From: Mucilaginibacter robiniae
GTDB lineage: Bacteria; Bacteroidota; Bacteroidia; Sphingobacteriales; Sphingobacteriaceae
Direction of reading: 5' to 3'
Length of the DNA: 64,000 bases
NCBI RefSeq assembly: GCF_012849215.1
Contig: NZ_CP051682.1
Location: 3,968,001 to 4,032,000, forward strand
Every line of letters begins with the position of its first letter. Position 1 is the stretch's first letter. Below are positions 54,176 through 62,403 of the stretch, piece by piece. A program made the translations under genes and the position numbers. The notes beneath the pieces were generated by a model, which had not been told where the DNA came from, did not search any database, and saw nothing but the letters and a program-made list of their open reading frames with translations.

Positions 54176-55264
54176 ATGCATTTGGTTGTTGATGCTCGTA
54201 TGATCGATGCTTCTGGTATCGGCGTTTATCTAAAAAATATTTTGGGTGGTTTAATAGGTACTTGTCAAATTACTTTACTAGGTGATCCAGCGAAGCTTAC
54301 TCAATTTCAACGCCAAGTAAGTATAATTCCCTTTTATGAACCTATATACTCTATTAAAGAGCAATTAGGATTAAGAAAACTAATTCCAAGTTGCGATTTG
54401 TTTTGGTCGCCACATTATAATGTTCCATTACTACCTATAAAAGGAAAAAAGAGGGTTGTTACAATTCATGATGTATATCATTTAGCATTTAGTAGTCAGT
54501 TAAGCTTGCCTCAACGAGTATATGCCAAGCTGGTAATTAGTGCAGCAGTCAAGTTAAGCAAGCGCATTATAACTGTTTCTAACTTTTCAAAAAACGAACT
54601 TATAAAATATACTGCGGTACCTGCAACAAAAATAAATGTTGTTCATAATGGAGTAAATAGTGATGCTAAAATTGGTAATATAAATGAACTCCAATTCAAG
54701 TATAAGTTACCCAAGCAGTACTTGTTATATGTGGGTAATGTAAAGCCGCATAAAAATTTAAGAAAGCTTCTAGAGGCATATTTATTACTAGATAAAGCCC
54801 TGCAAGAGCAATATAAGGTGGTGATTGTGGGCAAAAAGGACGGCTTTATAACAGGAGATACTGCTTTATTTAACTGGATAGAAGAACAACCTGGTTTAGC
54901 AAACAAAATTATTTTTACTGGATTTGTAGCTGATGAAGACATGAATAGCTTATATCACTATGCTTCTGTCTTTGTATTCCCTTCTATATATGAAGGCTTT
55001 GGTCTGCCATCACTAGAGGCTATGGTTAACAATTGCCCGGTAGCAGTATCTAACGCAAGCTGCCTTCCTGAAGTATGTGGTAATGCTGCTGTATACTTTG
55101 ATCCGCTAAATGCTCAAAATATAGCTGATTCAATAACTCGTATTTTAACGGATGATCAATTGAAAAATGAATTGGTAGCTGCAGGCAAAAAGCATGTGGC
55201 TGAATTTACCTGGCAACAAGCTATTAAGCAACATATCAGTATTTTCAACGAGCTTCTATCATGA
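54176..55264 (+). CDS. GT4-type glycosyltransferase
   Basis: The protein has 362 residues, starting LVVDARMIDASGIGVYLKNIL, with SCDLFWSPHYNVPLLP, TIHDVYHLAF and TVSNFSKNEL in the acceptor half. YVGNVKPHKNLRKLLEAY and SIYEGFGLPSLEAMVNNCP form the donor half. This is the common WbpY/mannosyltransferase-like GT4 pattern; mannose or rhamnose transfer is plausible but unproven. It lies 79 bp after the polymerase gene. Confidence 0.9.
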   Translation: MHLVVDARMIDASGIGVYLKNILGGLIGTCQITLLGDPAKLTQFQRQVSIIPFYEPIYSIKEQLGLRKLIPSCDLFWSPHYNVPLLPIKGKKRVVTIHDVYHLAFSSQLSLPQRVYAKLVISAAVKLSKRIITVSNFSKNELIKYTAVPATKINVVHNGVNSDAKIGNINELQFKYKLPKQYLLYVGNVKPHKNLRKLLEAYLLLDKALQEQYKVVIVGKKDGFITGDTALFNWIEEQPGLANKIIFTGFVADEDMNSLYHYASVFVFPSIYEGFGLPSLEAMVNNCPVAVSNASCLPEVCGNAAVYFDPLNAQNIADSITRILTDDQLKNELVAAGKKHVAEFTWQQAIKQHISIFNELLS

Positions 55265-55306
55265 TAGCTTTAAGTAACCCGATTTTTAACTATAAATTAA
55301 TTAAAA

Positions 55307-56419
55307 TTGAAAGTAGCATTAGTACATGAATGGCTAACCATTATTGGTGGCTCGGAAAATGTTTTTAAAGAGATAGCCTCATTATTTCCTGATGCTGATA
55401 TCTATACCTTGGTTGCACAACCAGAAACTATTCAAAAGCTGGGTTTACAAAATCATCGTGTTACCACTTCATTTATACAATCATTACCCTTTGCCAAAAC
55501 CAGGTATAGGACATATCTACCCTTATTTCCTTTAGCTGTAGAACAGTTCGATCTGGCATCCTATGATCTGATTATTTCTTCTTCACACGCGGTAGCTAAA
55601 GGAGTACTAACACATTCAGGGCAAGTGCATGTTTGTTACTGCCATTCGCCAATCCGTTATGCCTGGGATTTGCATCATCAATATTTGAAAGCAGCCGGCT
55701 TGCAAACGGGGGTTAAAGGTATGCTGGCTAAACTCATACTTCATCGCATACGTACCTGGGATATTATCAGTGTAAACCGTGTCGATTACTTTATAGCTAA
55801 TTCTAAATACATTGGCAAGCGTATAAAAAAGCTATACAACCGTGAAAGCGAAGTAATATATCCTAATGTAGCTACCGAAGATTTTGGAATGGTTACAGAT
55901 AAAGATGATTATTACTTTACCTGTTCAAGGTTTGTGCCTTATAAGAACATTGATCTCATAGTACAAGCTTTTGCCGGCATGCCCGATAAAAAGCTTTTTG
56001 TAATAGGGGATGGGCCAGACTTCAATCGGGTTAAAAAGCTGGCAGCACCTAATACTATACTGTTAGGTTACAAGCCTTTTAATGAATTGAAACAATATTT
56101 ATCAAAAGCAAAAGCCTTTGTATTTGCAGCAGAGGAGGATTTTGGCATATTGCCAGTTGAGGCACAAGCCTGCGGTACTCCGGTAATAGCTTATGGAAAA
56201 GGTGGAGCTTTAGAGACAGTTGTTGAAAACGTAACGGGTATTTTTTTTAAAGAACCCAATGTAGAATCAATACAAAAAGCTGTAAAATATTTTGATAATA
56301 ATGATAAAATATTTGATCCTAAAGTTATTGCTGAACATGCAGCTCAGTTTTCAACAGCAAGGTTCAAACAACAGTTTAGCTCGTTTCTTGAGAACATTAA
56401 TACTATAAAGAATACTTGA
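55307..56419 (+). CDS. GT4-type glycosyltransferase (WbaZ-like)
   Basis: The protein has 370 residues with a TTG start (KVALVHEWLTIIGGSENV); no ATG is available close to the conserved N-terminus. CHSPIRYAWDLHHQYL and FIANSKYIGKRIKKLYNRE, then SRFVPYKNIDLIVQAF and FVFAAEEDFGILPVEAQACGTP, match the WbaZ-type mannosyltransferase-like branch. The Glu-x7-Glu motif is present as EEDFGILPVE. It is probably one of the first-sugar-adding enzymes after the phosphotransferase encoded next. Confidence 0.9.
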   Translation: MKVALVHEWLTIIGGSENVFKEIASLFPDADIYTLVAQPETIQKLGLQNHRVTTSFIQSLPFAKTRYRTYLPLFPLAVEQFDLASYDLIISSSHAVAKGVLTHSGQVHVCYCHSPIRYAWDLHHQYLKAAGLQTGVKGMLAKLILHRIRTWDIISVNRVDYFIANSKYIGKRIKKLYNRESEVIYPNVATEDFGMVTDKDDYYFTCSRFVPYKNIDLIVQAFAGMPDKKLFVIGDGPDFNRVKKLAAPNTILLGYKPFNELKQYLSKAKAFVFAAEEDFGILPVEAQACGTPVIAYGKGGALETVVENVTGIFFKEPNVESIQKAVKYFDNNDKIFDPKVIAEHAAQFSTARFKQQFSSFLENINTIKNT

Positions 56420-56498
56420 TTGCAAAATTTATAACTTGGTATGTATATTGATGAGACATTTGCAAATATGATTAATAATATAATTTAATTTAAAACTC

Positions 56499-57848
56499 AT
56501 GTCAATACGTTATTCCAAGTATCTCCCCGGTTTTGTATTTACATTTGATTTAATATTGTTAAATATTGCACTGTATGCAGCTCAGTTATTGCTAACTGGT
56601 TCAGTTATTTTAACAAATACTGAATCAATATTTATAGTGTTGGCAAACTCAATATGGGTTGCTACTTCCGCATTATCAAAGAGTTACTACGTTAGAAGAC
56701 CTTTGATTTTAAGAGATAACCTAAATAAGTTTTTAATAACGTTGGCTTATCACTTATCTATTGTGTTTGCTATTATTTACATACTAAAATTGAATGCTGT
56801 ATCGCAAGTATTTTTATTTACAAGCTATGTGTTCTTTTTAGTGCTTATTCTAGTATTTAGGTCATCACTGTTCTTTTTTCTGGACTATATTCGTAAAAAG
56901 GGTTACAATAATAGACAAGTTATAATCATTGGTGATGAGGATATTGCACAAAGATTATTAATGTCGTTTTCTGATCACCCTGAATATGGTTACAACCTTT
57001 TGGACATCATTTCAGAACAGAAGATGATGGATATGTCAGAAAGTGAGTTGTACAATAACTTATTATCAAAAGCTCCCGACGAAGTTTTTATCTGTTACAA
57101 AAAAATTGATAATGACTTATTAAATAAGCTGATTTACTTTGGTGAAACTAATTTTATCAGTATCAAAGTAGTATCAGATTTAATACTCGATAACAACTAC
57201 GCTAAGTTAGTAAATTATCACAACGTGCCGGTTTTGCAAATTTCATCTAAATCGGAAGTAGGATTAAGGGTTAAATTATTGAAACGTGGCTTTGACGTTG
57301 GGTTTGCATCATTAGTTATGCTAAGTGGTATTCCTGTGTTTATCATGTTATACCTAATTACCAAGGCTAGTTCTAGAGGTCCGGCTTTTTATAGACAAGA
57401 GAGAATAGGTCGTAATGGAAGACCTTTTTACATCTACAAATTCCGTAGTATGTATATTAATGCGGAGTTAGCAGGGCCTCAATTATCTAAGGATAATGAT
57501 CCACGTATTACAAAGTGGGGAAGGGTTATTAGAAAAACAAGACTAGATGAATTGCCTCAATTCTGGAATGTTTTGAAAGGTGATATGTCCGTTGTAGGTC
57601 CTCGTCCTGAACGTCAGCACTTCATTGAAAAGATTGTTGAAAAGGTGCCTGATTATAAAAAGTTGTTGTATTTGAAACCAGGTTTAACTTCAATGGGTCA
57701 AGTTCATTATGGTTATGCTGAAAACGTTGAACAAATGTGCGACCGTATTCATTATGACATGCAATATATGAAGAATATCAACTTAAATTCTGATTTGAGT
57801 ATTATTGTGAAAACTGTTAAGGTCATGATACAGTGTAAAGGAAAGTAA
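56499..57848 (+). CDS. Polyprenyl glycosylphosphotransferase (WcaJ-type initiating enzyme)
   Basis: The protein has 449 residues. Five hydrophobic segments are predicted, four in the N-terminal part (to about 130) and one at about 268-288. A cytoplasmic nucleotide-binding-like domain (VIIIGDEDIAQRLL) lies between them, and the catalytic domain follows from about 260. The latter shows KRGFDVGFASLV, FYRQERIGRNGRPFYIYKFRSM, the catalytic TRLDELPQFWNVLKGDMSVVGPRPE and LKPGLTSMGQV. The enzyme transfers a sugar-1-phosphate to undecaprenyl phosphate and so starts repeat-unit assembly. Glucose-1-phosphate would be typical for the WcaJ branch. It is the last gene of locus B and a terminator follows. 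Confidence 0.93.
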   Translation: MSIRYSKYLPGFVFTFDLILLNIALYAAQLLLTGSVILTNTESIFIVLANSIWVATSALSKSYYVRRPLILRDNLNKFLITLAYHLSIVFAIIYILKLNAVSQVFLFTSYVFFLVLILVFRSSLFFFLDYIRKKGYNNRQVIIIGDEDIAQRLLMSFSDHPEYGYNLLDIISEQKMMDMSESELYNNLLSKAPDEVFICYKKIDNDLLNKLIYFGETNFISIKVVSDLILDNNYAKLVNYHNVPVLQISSKSEVGLRVKLLKRGFDVGFASLVMLSGIPVFIMLYLITKASSRGPAFYRQERIGRNGRPFYIYKFRSMYINAELAGPQLSKDNDPRITKWGRVIRKTRLDELPQFWNVLKGDMSVVGPRPERQHFIEKIVEKVPDYKKLLYLKPGLTSMGQVHYGYAENVEQMCDRIHYDMQYMKNINLNSDLSIIVKTVKVMIQCKGK

Positions 57849-57908
57849 TAAAGATACAGACAGCTTTAAGGTTGCTTTTAAACTTAAAAGCTAATGTTAT
57901 TAAATTAT

Positions 57909-57942
57909 AAAAAAGCTATTCCCAAAAAGGAATAGCTTTTTT
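57909..57942 (+). terminator. Terminator of polysaccharide locus B
   Basis: AAAAAAGCTATTCC and GGAATAGCTTTTTT pair around the loop CAAAAA, followed by TATTG. It lies about 60 bp after the phosphotransferase stop. Confidence 0.9.
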
Positions 57943-58146
57943 ATTGGCAAATACAGTAGTCAGCGGGATAACTAAAATCTAAGGTAATCGCCAAAAATCT
58001 GATTTAGCAATTTTGTATTATCAGGCTATTAGTGATTGGAGAGATGTTTAAATCATTAAGGAAGTATTTTATTTGCATCTCTTTGCTTATAAACAATGCA
58101 GTTATACATAGTAGACTATTGTAACTAATCGGTCAGATGATTATAC

Positions 58147-58192
58147 AATGTGCTATAGCTTATACAATAACTTCCATAAGCTATAGCACATT
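58147..58192 (-). terminator. 17-bp inverted repeat, likely terminator of the beta-helix gene
   Basis: AATGTGCTATAGCTTAT (58147-58163) and ATAAGCTATAGCACATT (58176-58192) pair perfectly over 12 nt. The stem ends 13 bp downstream of the beta-helix gene stop. The following run on minus is only modestly T-rich (TGTATAATC), so termination is probable but not certain. Confidence 0.55.
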
Positions 58193-58204
58193 ATGAATAA
58201 AGAA

Positions 58205-59584
58205 TTAATGATTATTTGGTTTGTTGCTGTGGAAGGTGTTACTACCTGAATCAATGTATTCAAATATCTCACTTGCTTTGTATTGTTTATCTTCAGTAAT
58301 AACAATGCCATTGATAATTGAACCTGTCAGAAAGAAGCGTCCAGGGCGTTGAGAGGAGGAGCCTTTCATCAATATGCTTCTATCTGCATTTAAGTTAGAG
58401 ATGGTAATGGATGAACAATTTGGAGCAAAGGCCATAGACCAAGCTAACTGGTCACGACTATCACGAATAGTTAAGGCCGTAAAATTAACTTCGTCACAGT
58501 TACTTAGTTGTATGGCTGCATTAGCCTCGTTATTAGCAGAGCCTACACCATGTACTTTAAAGCCGGTAACATTACTGAATTTTAAACCGCCAAGTTCTAT
58601 TTTACCTTGAGCATCCAAATTAGCAATGTTCCAATAATCATTCGTTAAATCACTTCCGGTAGATACAAAAGCAATATTCCCTGGTCCGGAAAATACATTG
58701 CTTAACTTGCCAAACTGGCATGATTCCACAAACAAGTTCATGGGAGATTGTTCCAATACGCAATTAGCTATCATTGGAGTGTATAAGCCTTTCATTCGTA
58801 AGTTGTATTGAGTACTGGAATTAGCCACGCTATTTACCACACATATGTTACCGTCTGAGCCAGCATTGTTTACACCTTCAATTGTAAAAGCCTTATCACA
58901 GGCGAAAGCATGGCAGCCATCAATATAAGAGTCTTTACAGCGGTAAGTTTTTATGCCATCAACGCATCCCCAAAAGTAACAATTGTCAAACCGGCACATG
59001 CCGGCATACTGGAAGTTAATAGCTGTACCTAACTGGTAAAATACACAGTTGTTGATTGTGGTGAAACAAGCATGGCTGTTATAAATTCCATTAGGGCGAT
59101 TAACATTATCTGTGTAAAACCAAACATTGTTAATGTTAAACTTAGTGTTCTGCTGTGGTCGATCATCAGTCAGAATATTAAAAGCAAAGTACCCATTATT
59201 GCCATTTTTAACAGAAAGGAATATAGAAGCACCATTTCCATTAAGCTGTAATCCGCGACGTTCTAGCTGACCTTGACCTCGATAATCTACATCAATATTA
59301 TTACTGATTTTATACTTTTTACCGCTAGATAAGTTGATGACGGATAAATCATGATCTCGTGCATAAGTAAAGGCAGTTCTGAAAGCTTGAGTATCGTCAG
59401 CGTTGCCGTTACCTATTGCTCCAAAAGCTTCTACCGTAAGCGCGCCAGCAACTGGTACACTTTGCGTTTGTTCTCGAGCCTTTGATGACCATTGCTCAAA
59501 ATTTTTTTCTTGAGCTGTTACATAATTATAACTAATAGCGTATAATGCTATAAATGAAAATAAAATGCGCATATTGTAATTCAT
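58205..59584 (-). CDS. Secreted right-handed beta-helix protein (pectate-lyase-superfamily-like)
   Basis: The protein has 459 residues with a signal peptide ending near YVTAQ (residue 25); an alternative start is Met5. The mature N-terminus GALTVEAFGAIGNGNADDTQAFRTAF is the classical opening of the Pectate_lyase_3/GH28-like beta-helix fold. Many short Asn/Cys-containing coils follow (TTINNCVFYQLG, CRFDNCYFWGC, SYIDGCHAFACD), as in parallel beta-helix enzymes that cleave or bind acidic polysaccharide. Its place between polysaccharide loci suggests a lyase or hydrolase for the exported polymer. It is monocistronic and no catalytic residue can be named. Confidence 0.8.
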   Translation of the reverse strand: MNYNMRILFSFIALYAISYNYVTAQEKNFEQWSSKAREQTQSVPVAGALTVEAFGAIGNGNADDTQAFRTAFTYARDHDLSVINLSSGKKYKISNNIDVDYRGQGQLERRGLQLNGNGASIFLSVKNGNNGYFAFNILTDDRPQQNTKFNINNVWFYTDNVNRPNGIYNSHACFTTINNCVFYQLGTAINFQYAGMCRFDNCYFWGCVDGIKTYRCKDSYIDGCHAFACDKAFTIEGVNNAGSDGNICVVNSVANSSTQYNLRMKGLYTPMIANCVLEQSPMNLFVESCQFGKLSNVFSGPGNIAFVSTGSDLTNDYWNIANLDAQGKIELGGLKFSNVTGFKVHGVGSANNEANAAIQLSNCDEVNFTALTIRDSRDQLAWSMAFAPNCSSITISNLNADRSILMKGSSSQRPGRFFLTGSIINGIVITEDKQYKASEIFEYIDSGSNTFHSNKPNNH

Positions 59585-59964
59585 AGTTTAACTTTGTTGT
59601 TGTAGTTAATTTATTACTGTGGTATAAGTTTAATTTATATAGGTATTGATACTATAGTGGCAGTATGTTTGATTGTTTAAGGGAGCAAAATTCATATTCT
59701 TTATCGGTTTTAAAACACTAATTTCTAGAGAATAGCTTATGATAAACCTGATAGTACCAAAATGTCTTTTCATAAAAATAGCTATTGATAGCTGGTAAAT
59801 CAATTATATTAATTTTTGTTATGTACGCATAATAATTGAGATTAAAATAGTGCATTGATTATTGTTAATGAAGTAATACAATGTATTAAGATTTATTATT
59901 AATACAATTATTTGTCCTTATTATAAAATAGTTCTTAATTTTACATGCATAATCTAGACCGTCA
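59585..59964. other. Divergent promoter region between beta-helix gene and phosphotransferase gene
   Basis: No gene is seen. It is strongly A+T-rich. A TTTG-N21-TAATTTTA promoter for the plus-strand gene lies at 59911-59943. No exact -7 box was found for the minus-strand gene. Confidence 0.5.
59911..59943 (+). promoter_or_regulatory. Promoter of the WecA-like gene
   Basis: TTTG (59911-59914) and TAATTTTA (59936-59943) are separated by 21 nt, matching the Bacteroidota -33/-7 layout with one mismatch in the last base. The leader would be about 15 nt. Confidence 0.55.
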
Positions 59965-61131
59965 ATGACATTATTATTTACCTTTATCACCAGCCTTGTT
60001 CTTGTTGCATTTTCAATTCCTTCTATAATAAAAATTGCTCATGAAAAGAACTTGTTTGATGCTCCTCACGAAAAGCGCAAAATTCATAAATCTATTACGC
60101 CTAACTTAGGTGGCTTGGGCATTTTTACGGGCTTCCTGATAGCACTTGCTCTTTTTGTAAAACCGGAAACTTTAAAGGAGTGCAATTATCTGTTAGCGGG
60201 AGGGGTAATCATATTTATTATTGGTATAAAGGACGATATCATAGGAGTTGATCCTTTGAAAAAGTTCCTGGCCCAATTTTTAGCAGCTTTCGTGATTGTG
60301 ATTTTGGGGGATGTACGCATCATGGACTTGGGAGGATTTTTAGAAATTCATCATTTGTCTTATCCTTTCAGTATCGGTTTAAGTGTATTTTTAATTGTTG
60401 GTGTAACTAATGCCTACAATTTAATAGATGGCATTGATGGTTTGGCCGGATCATTGGGTGTAGTTGGTTCTTTACTATATGCCTATTTGTTTTATTCATG
60501 TAATGAACTTGGCTGGGTTTACATATGTCTTTCTTTAGCCGGATCATTAATAGGCTTTCTCATCTACAACTTTTCTCCTGCAAAGATTTTTATGGGAGAT
60601 TCAGGGTCTCTTATGCTTGGTTTTTTGTCAGCCGTTTTAAGTATTAAGTTTTTGAATATTGCTACAGCTAATCAAGTTTACGTTAATAGTCTGTTTATAT
60701 CTGCACCTATAGCTATTCCATTCGCAGTAACTATTGTGCCTGTATTTGATACACTTCGTATCTTTACCATCCGTATTATGCGTAATGAATCGCCGTTTAA
60801 AGCTGACCGCAATCATATACATCATCGCTTATTATTTGTTGGTATGAATCATACCAAAGCTACACTAACGCTGGTTACTACAACACTCATTGCTATGCTG
60901 ATCGCTATTTTCTGCCAGGGCATTGGTAATAACCAATTAGTAGCTACAATTGAAATTGCTGTAATTAGCCTGAATTTAGCTTTAAGCATTTATACATTTA
61001 GCATCAAGAAGTATCTGCCTAATGAGGAGGAAACAGTTATTACAGTAGAAGAGGATATTTTAGATAACGTTAAACCACTTAAATTGAATCACCATATTTC
61101 TACCACTGAAAAAGAATACATGAACTTATAA
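59965..61131 (+). CDS. WecA/TagO-type undecaprenyl-phosphate N-acetylhexosamine-1-phosphate transferase
   Basis: This 388-residue inner-membrane enzyme has about 11 transmembrane helices. It transfers a sugar-1-phosphate, usually GlcNAc-1-P, from UDP-sugar to undecaprenyl phosphate. Markers are IKDDIIG with Asp90 and Asp91, TNAYNLIDGIDGLAG at about 148-162 (catalytic Asp region), FMGDSGS at 209-215 and the cytoplasmic HIHHR at 284-288. It starts an additional polymer or O-antigen independent of the WcaJ-type enzyme. It has its own promoter and a strong terminator, so it is monocistronic. The C-terminal acidic tail (about 353-388) is longer than usual. Confidence 0.93.
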   Translation: MTLLFTFITSLVLVAFSIPSIIKIAHEKNLFDAPHEKRKIHKSITPNLGGLGIFTGFLIALALFVKPETLKECNYLLAGGVIIFIIGIKDDIIGVDPLKKFLAQFLAAFVIVILGDVRIMDLGGFLEIHHLSYPFSIGLSVFLIVGVTNAYNLIDGIDGLAGSLGVVGSLLYAYLFYSCNELGWVYICLSLAGSLIGFLIYNFSPAKIFMGDSGSLMLGFLSAVLSIKFLNIATANQVYVNSLFISAPIAIPFAVTIVPVFDTLRIFTIRIMRNESPFKADRNHIHHRLLFVGMNHTKATLTLVTTTLIAMLIAIFCQGIGNNQLVATIEIAVISLNLALSIYTFSIKKYLPNEEETVITVEEDILDNVKPLKLNHHISTTEKEYMNL

Positions 61132-61219
61132 GATTTCAATAAACCTTTAGTGGAATGTAATTCTATTTATTACATGATTTACAGAGGCAAATTTTAGTCA
61201 TCTGTACCAGATTGTCAAT

Positions 61220-61264
61220 ATACAAAAAGAGCAAAAATGTTACTCATTTTTGCTCTTTTTGTAT
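61220..61264. terminator. Bidirectional terminator with a 20-bp perfect stem
   Basis: ATACAAAAAGAGCAAAAATG (61220-61239) and its exact reverse complement (61245-61264) flank the loop TTACT. It lies between the convergent WecA-like (+) and Wzz-like (-) genes. Confidence 0.93.
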
Positions 61265-61325
61265 GCAGATGATTTTAGTATTGAATATTTCCAAATAGAG
61301 CTTAACCGATGATGATAAATAAAAT

Positions 61326-62399
61326 TTACTCAGTTGTTACTGGTTGCTTACGAGTAAGTAGCAGATAGAAGCTTAACAATAGTGCAGCCAGCAGCATTCC
61401 AGCTGGTATCGCTAAAGAGTATTTTAACCTGTTCTTCTTTAATGGTAACTCTGGCTCATCCACAATCTGTACTGTTGGGGTTTCCTGTGCTAACGTAGCT
61501 TTGCTGGCTTCCAGGTTTTTAACTGTTTCTGAGAAGATGGTACTTAACACAATTTTATCACGTTCCCTAACCTCTATATTAGCATTTACACTAGTATAGG
61601 CTGGGTTTAGATTAAGTAAGTTCTGATTGGCTGAGGATACATTATACGTTCTTCGGTTCAGTATCATACCGATACTATCTGCACGGTGTTGCAAGCGAGC
61701 AATATTATTACGAACACGTTTAGTCTTAGTGCTGATAAAGAAATCAGTTGCTTGTTTAATCATTCGGATGCAGAAAAGCTGAGCCAATTTTTCATCCTTC
61801 ATGGTAGTGTTGATTTCGAAAAAGCCTAATTTCTTATCTGTTTTTGTAATGCCAAATTCACCACCTAAAATCAGTGTGGTCATTTCATGCAATAAGCTAT
61901 CTTGTAAGCGACTGTTGTGATCACCGTTTAATGGAAAACGAACAATTTTCCCATTCGGGCTATATTTAAGCCACTTTTTATTGAGTTTATTTACCGCAGC
62001 ATAGCGGTCAGCTAGAGTTTGGCTATTATCATAAGCTGTAAGTAAAGTAGCTTTAATTAGTTTATGGCTTTTTATAAGTTCCTGCACATTATCGCCAGCT
62101 AAAACGCCGTTAGTTCCACCTAGTAAATCCATATTTAAACCAAACTGCCCAGCTAGAGCAGCTAACCCGCTACTACCTCCTGATGATTTCGAATCATCAA
62201 CTACAAATGTGAGGCGGGCAGTATAGGTAGGTTTCCAGAGCCACGCAGTTAAAGCACCTAAGGCAGCACCTACAATTAATACAGCTACCAATGTTTTTCT
62301 AAATTGTAGAACATATTTAATGTCGTTTAATCGATCATTAAATAGTTTTTTAAATGAAAACTCTGGTTCGTAGGGGTAGGGAATATTTTCCTGAATCAT
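61326..62399 (-). CDS. Wzz-like polysaccharide co-polymerase, locus C
   Basis: The protein has 357 residues. Helix 1 is at about 37-54 (VAVLIVGAALGALTAWLW), the Gly/Ser-rich part SKSSGGSSGLAALAGQFGLNMDLLGG follows, then a helical periplasmic domain, the IVDEPELPLKKNRL motif and helix 2 at about 328-348. It ends in a short basic tail with no kinase. It is the third paralogue in the window and, like the others, is adjacent (4 bp) to an SLBB export protein gene, which lies upstream on the minus strand. Confidence 0.9.
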   Translation of the reverse strand: MIQENIPYPYEPEFSFKKLFNDRLNDIKYVLQFRKTLVAVLIVGAALGALTAWLWKPTYTARLTFVVDDSKSSGGSSGLAALAGQFGLNMDLLGGTNGVLAGDNVQELIKSHKLIKATLLTAYDNSQTLADRYAAVNKLNKKWLKYSPNGKIVRFPLNGDHNSRLQDSLLHEMTTLILGGEFGITKTDKKLGFFEINTTMKDEKLAQLFCIRMIKQATDFFISTKTKRVRNNIARLQHRADSIGMILNRRTYNVSSANQNLLNLNPAYTSVNANIEVRERDKIVLSTIFSETVKNLEASKATLAQETPTVQIVDEPELPLKKNRLKYSLAIPAGMLLAALLLSFYLLLTRKQPVTTE

Positions 62400-62403
62400 G
62401 TGC

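Larger units (their letters stand above)
57849..58204. other. Intergenic stretch with two hairpins
   Basis: No gene was seen. It contains a plus-strand terminator after the phosphotransferase gene (57909-57942) and a 17-bp perfect inverted repeat near the end of the minus-strand beta-helix gene (58147-58192). The 200 bases between them have no obvious feature. Confidence 0.6.

Noticed and set aside
19160..57848. CRISPR array, prophage or insertion sequence in the polysaccharide island
   Set aside because: No regularly spaced repeats, integrase, transposase or phage structural gene was seen.
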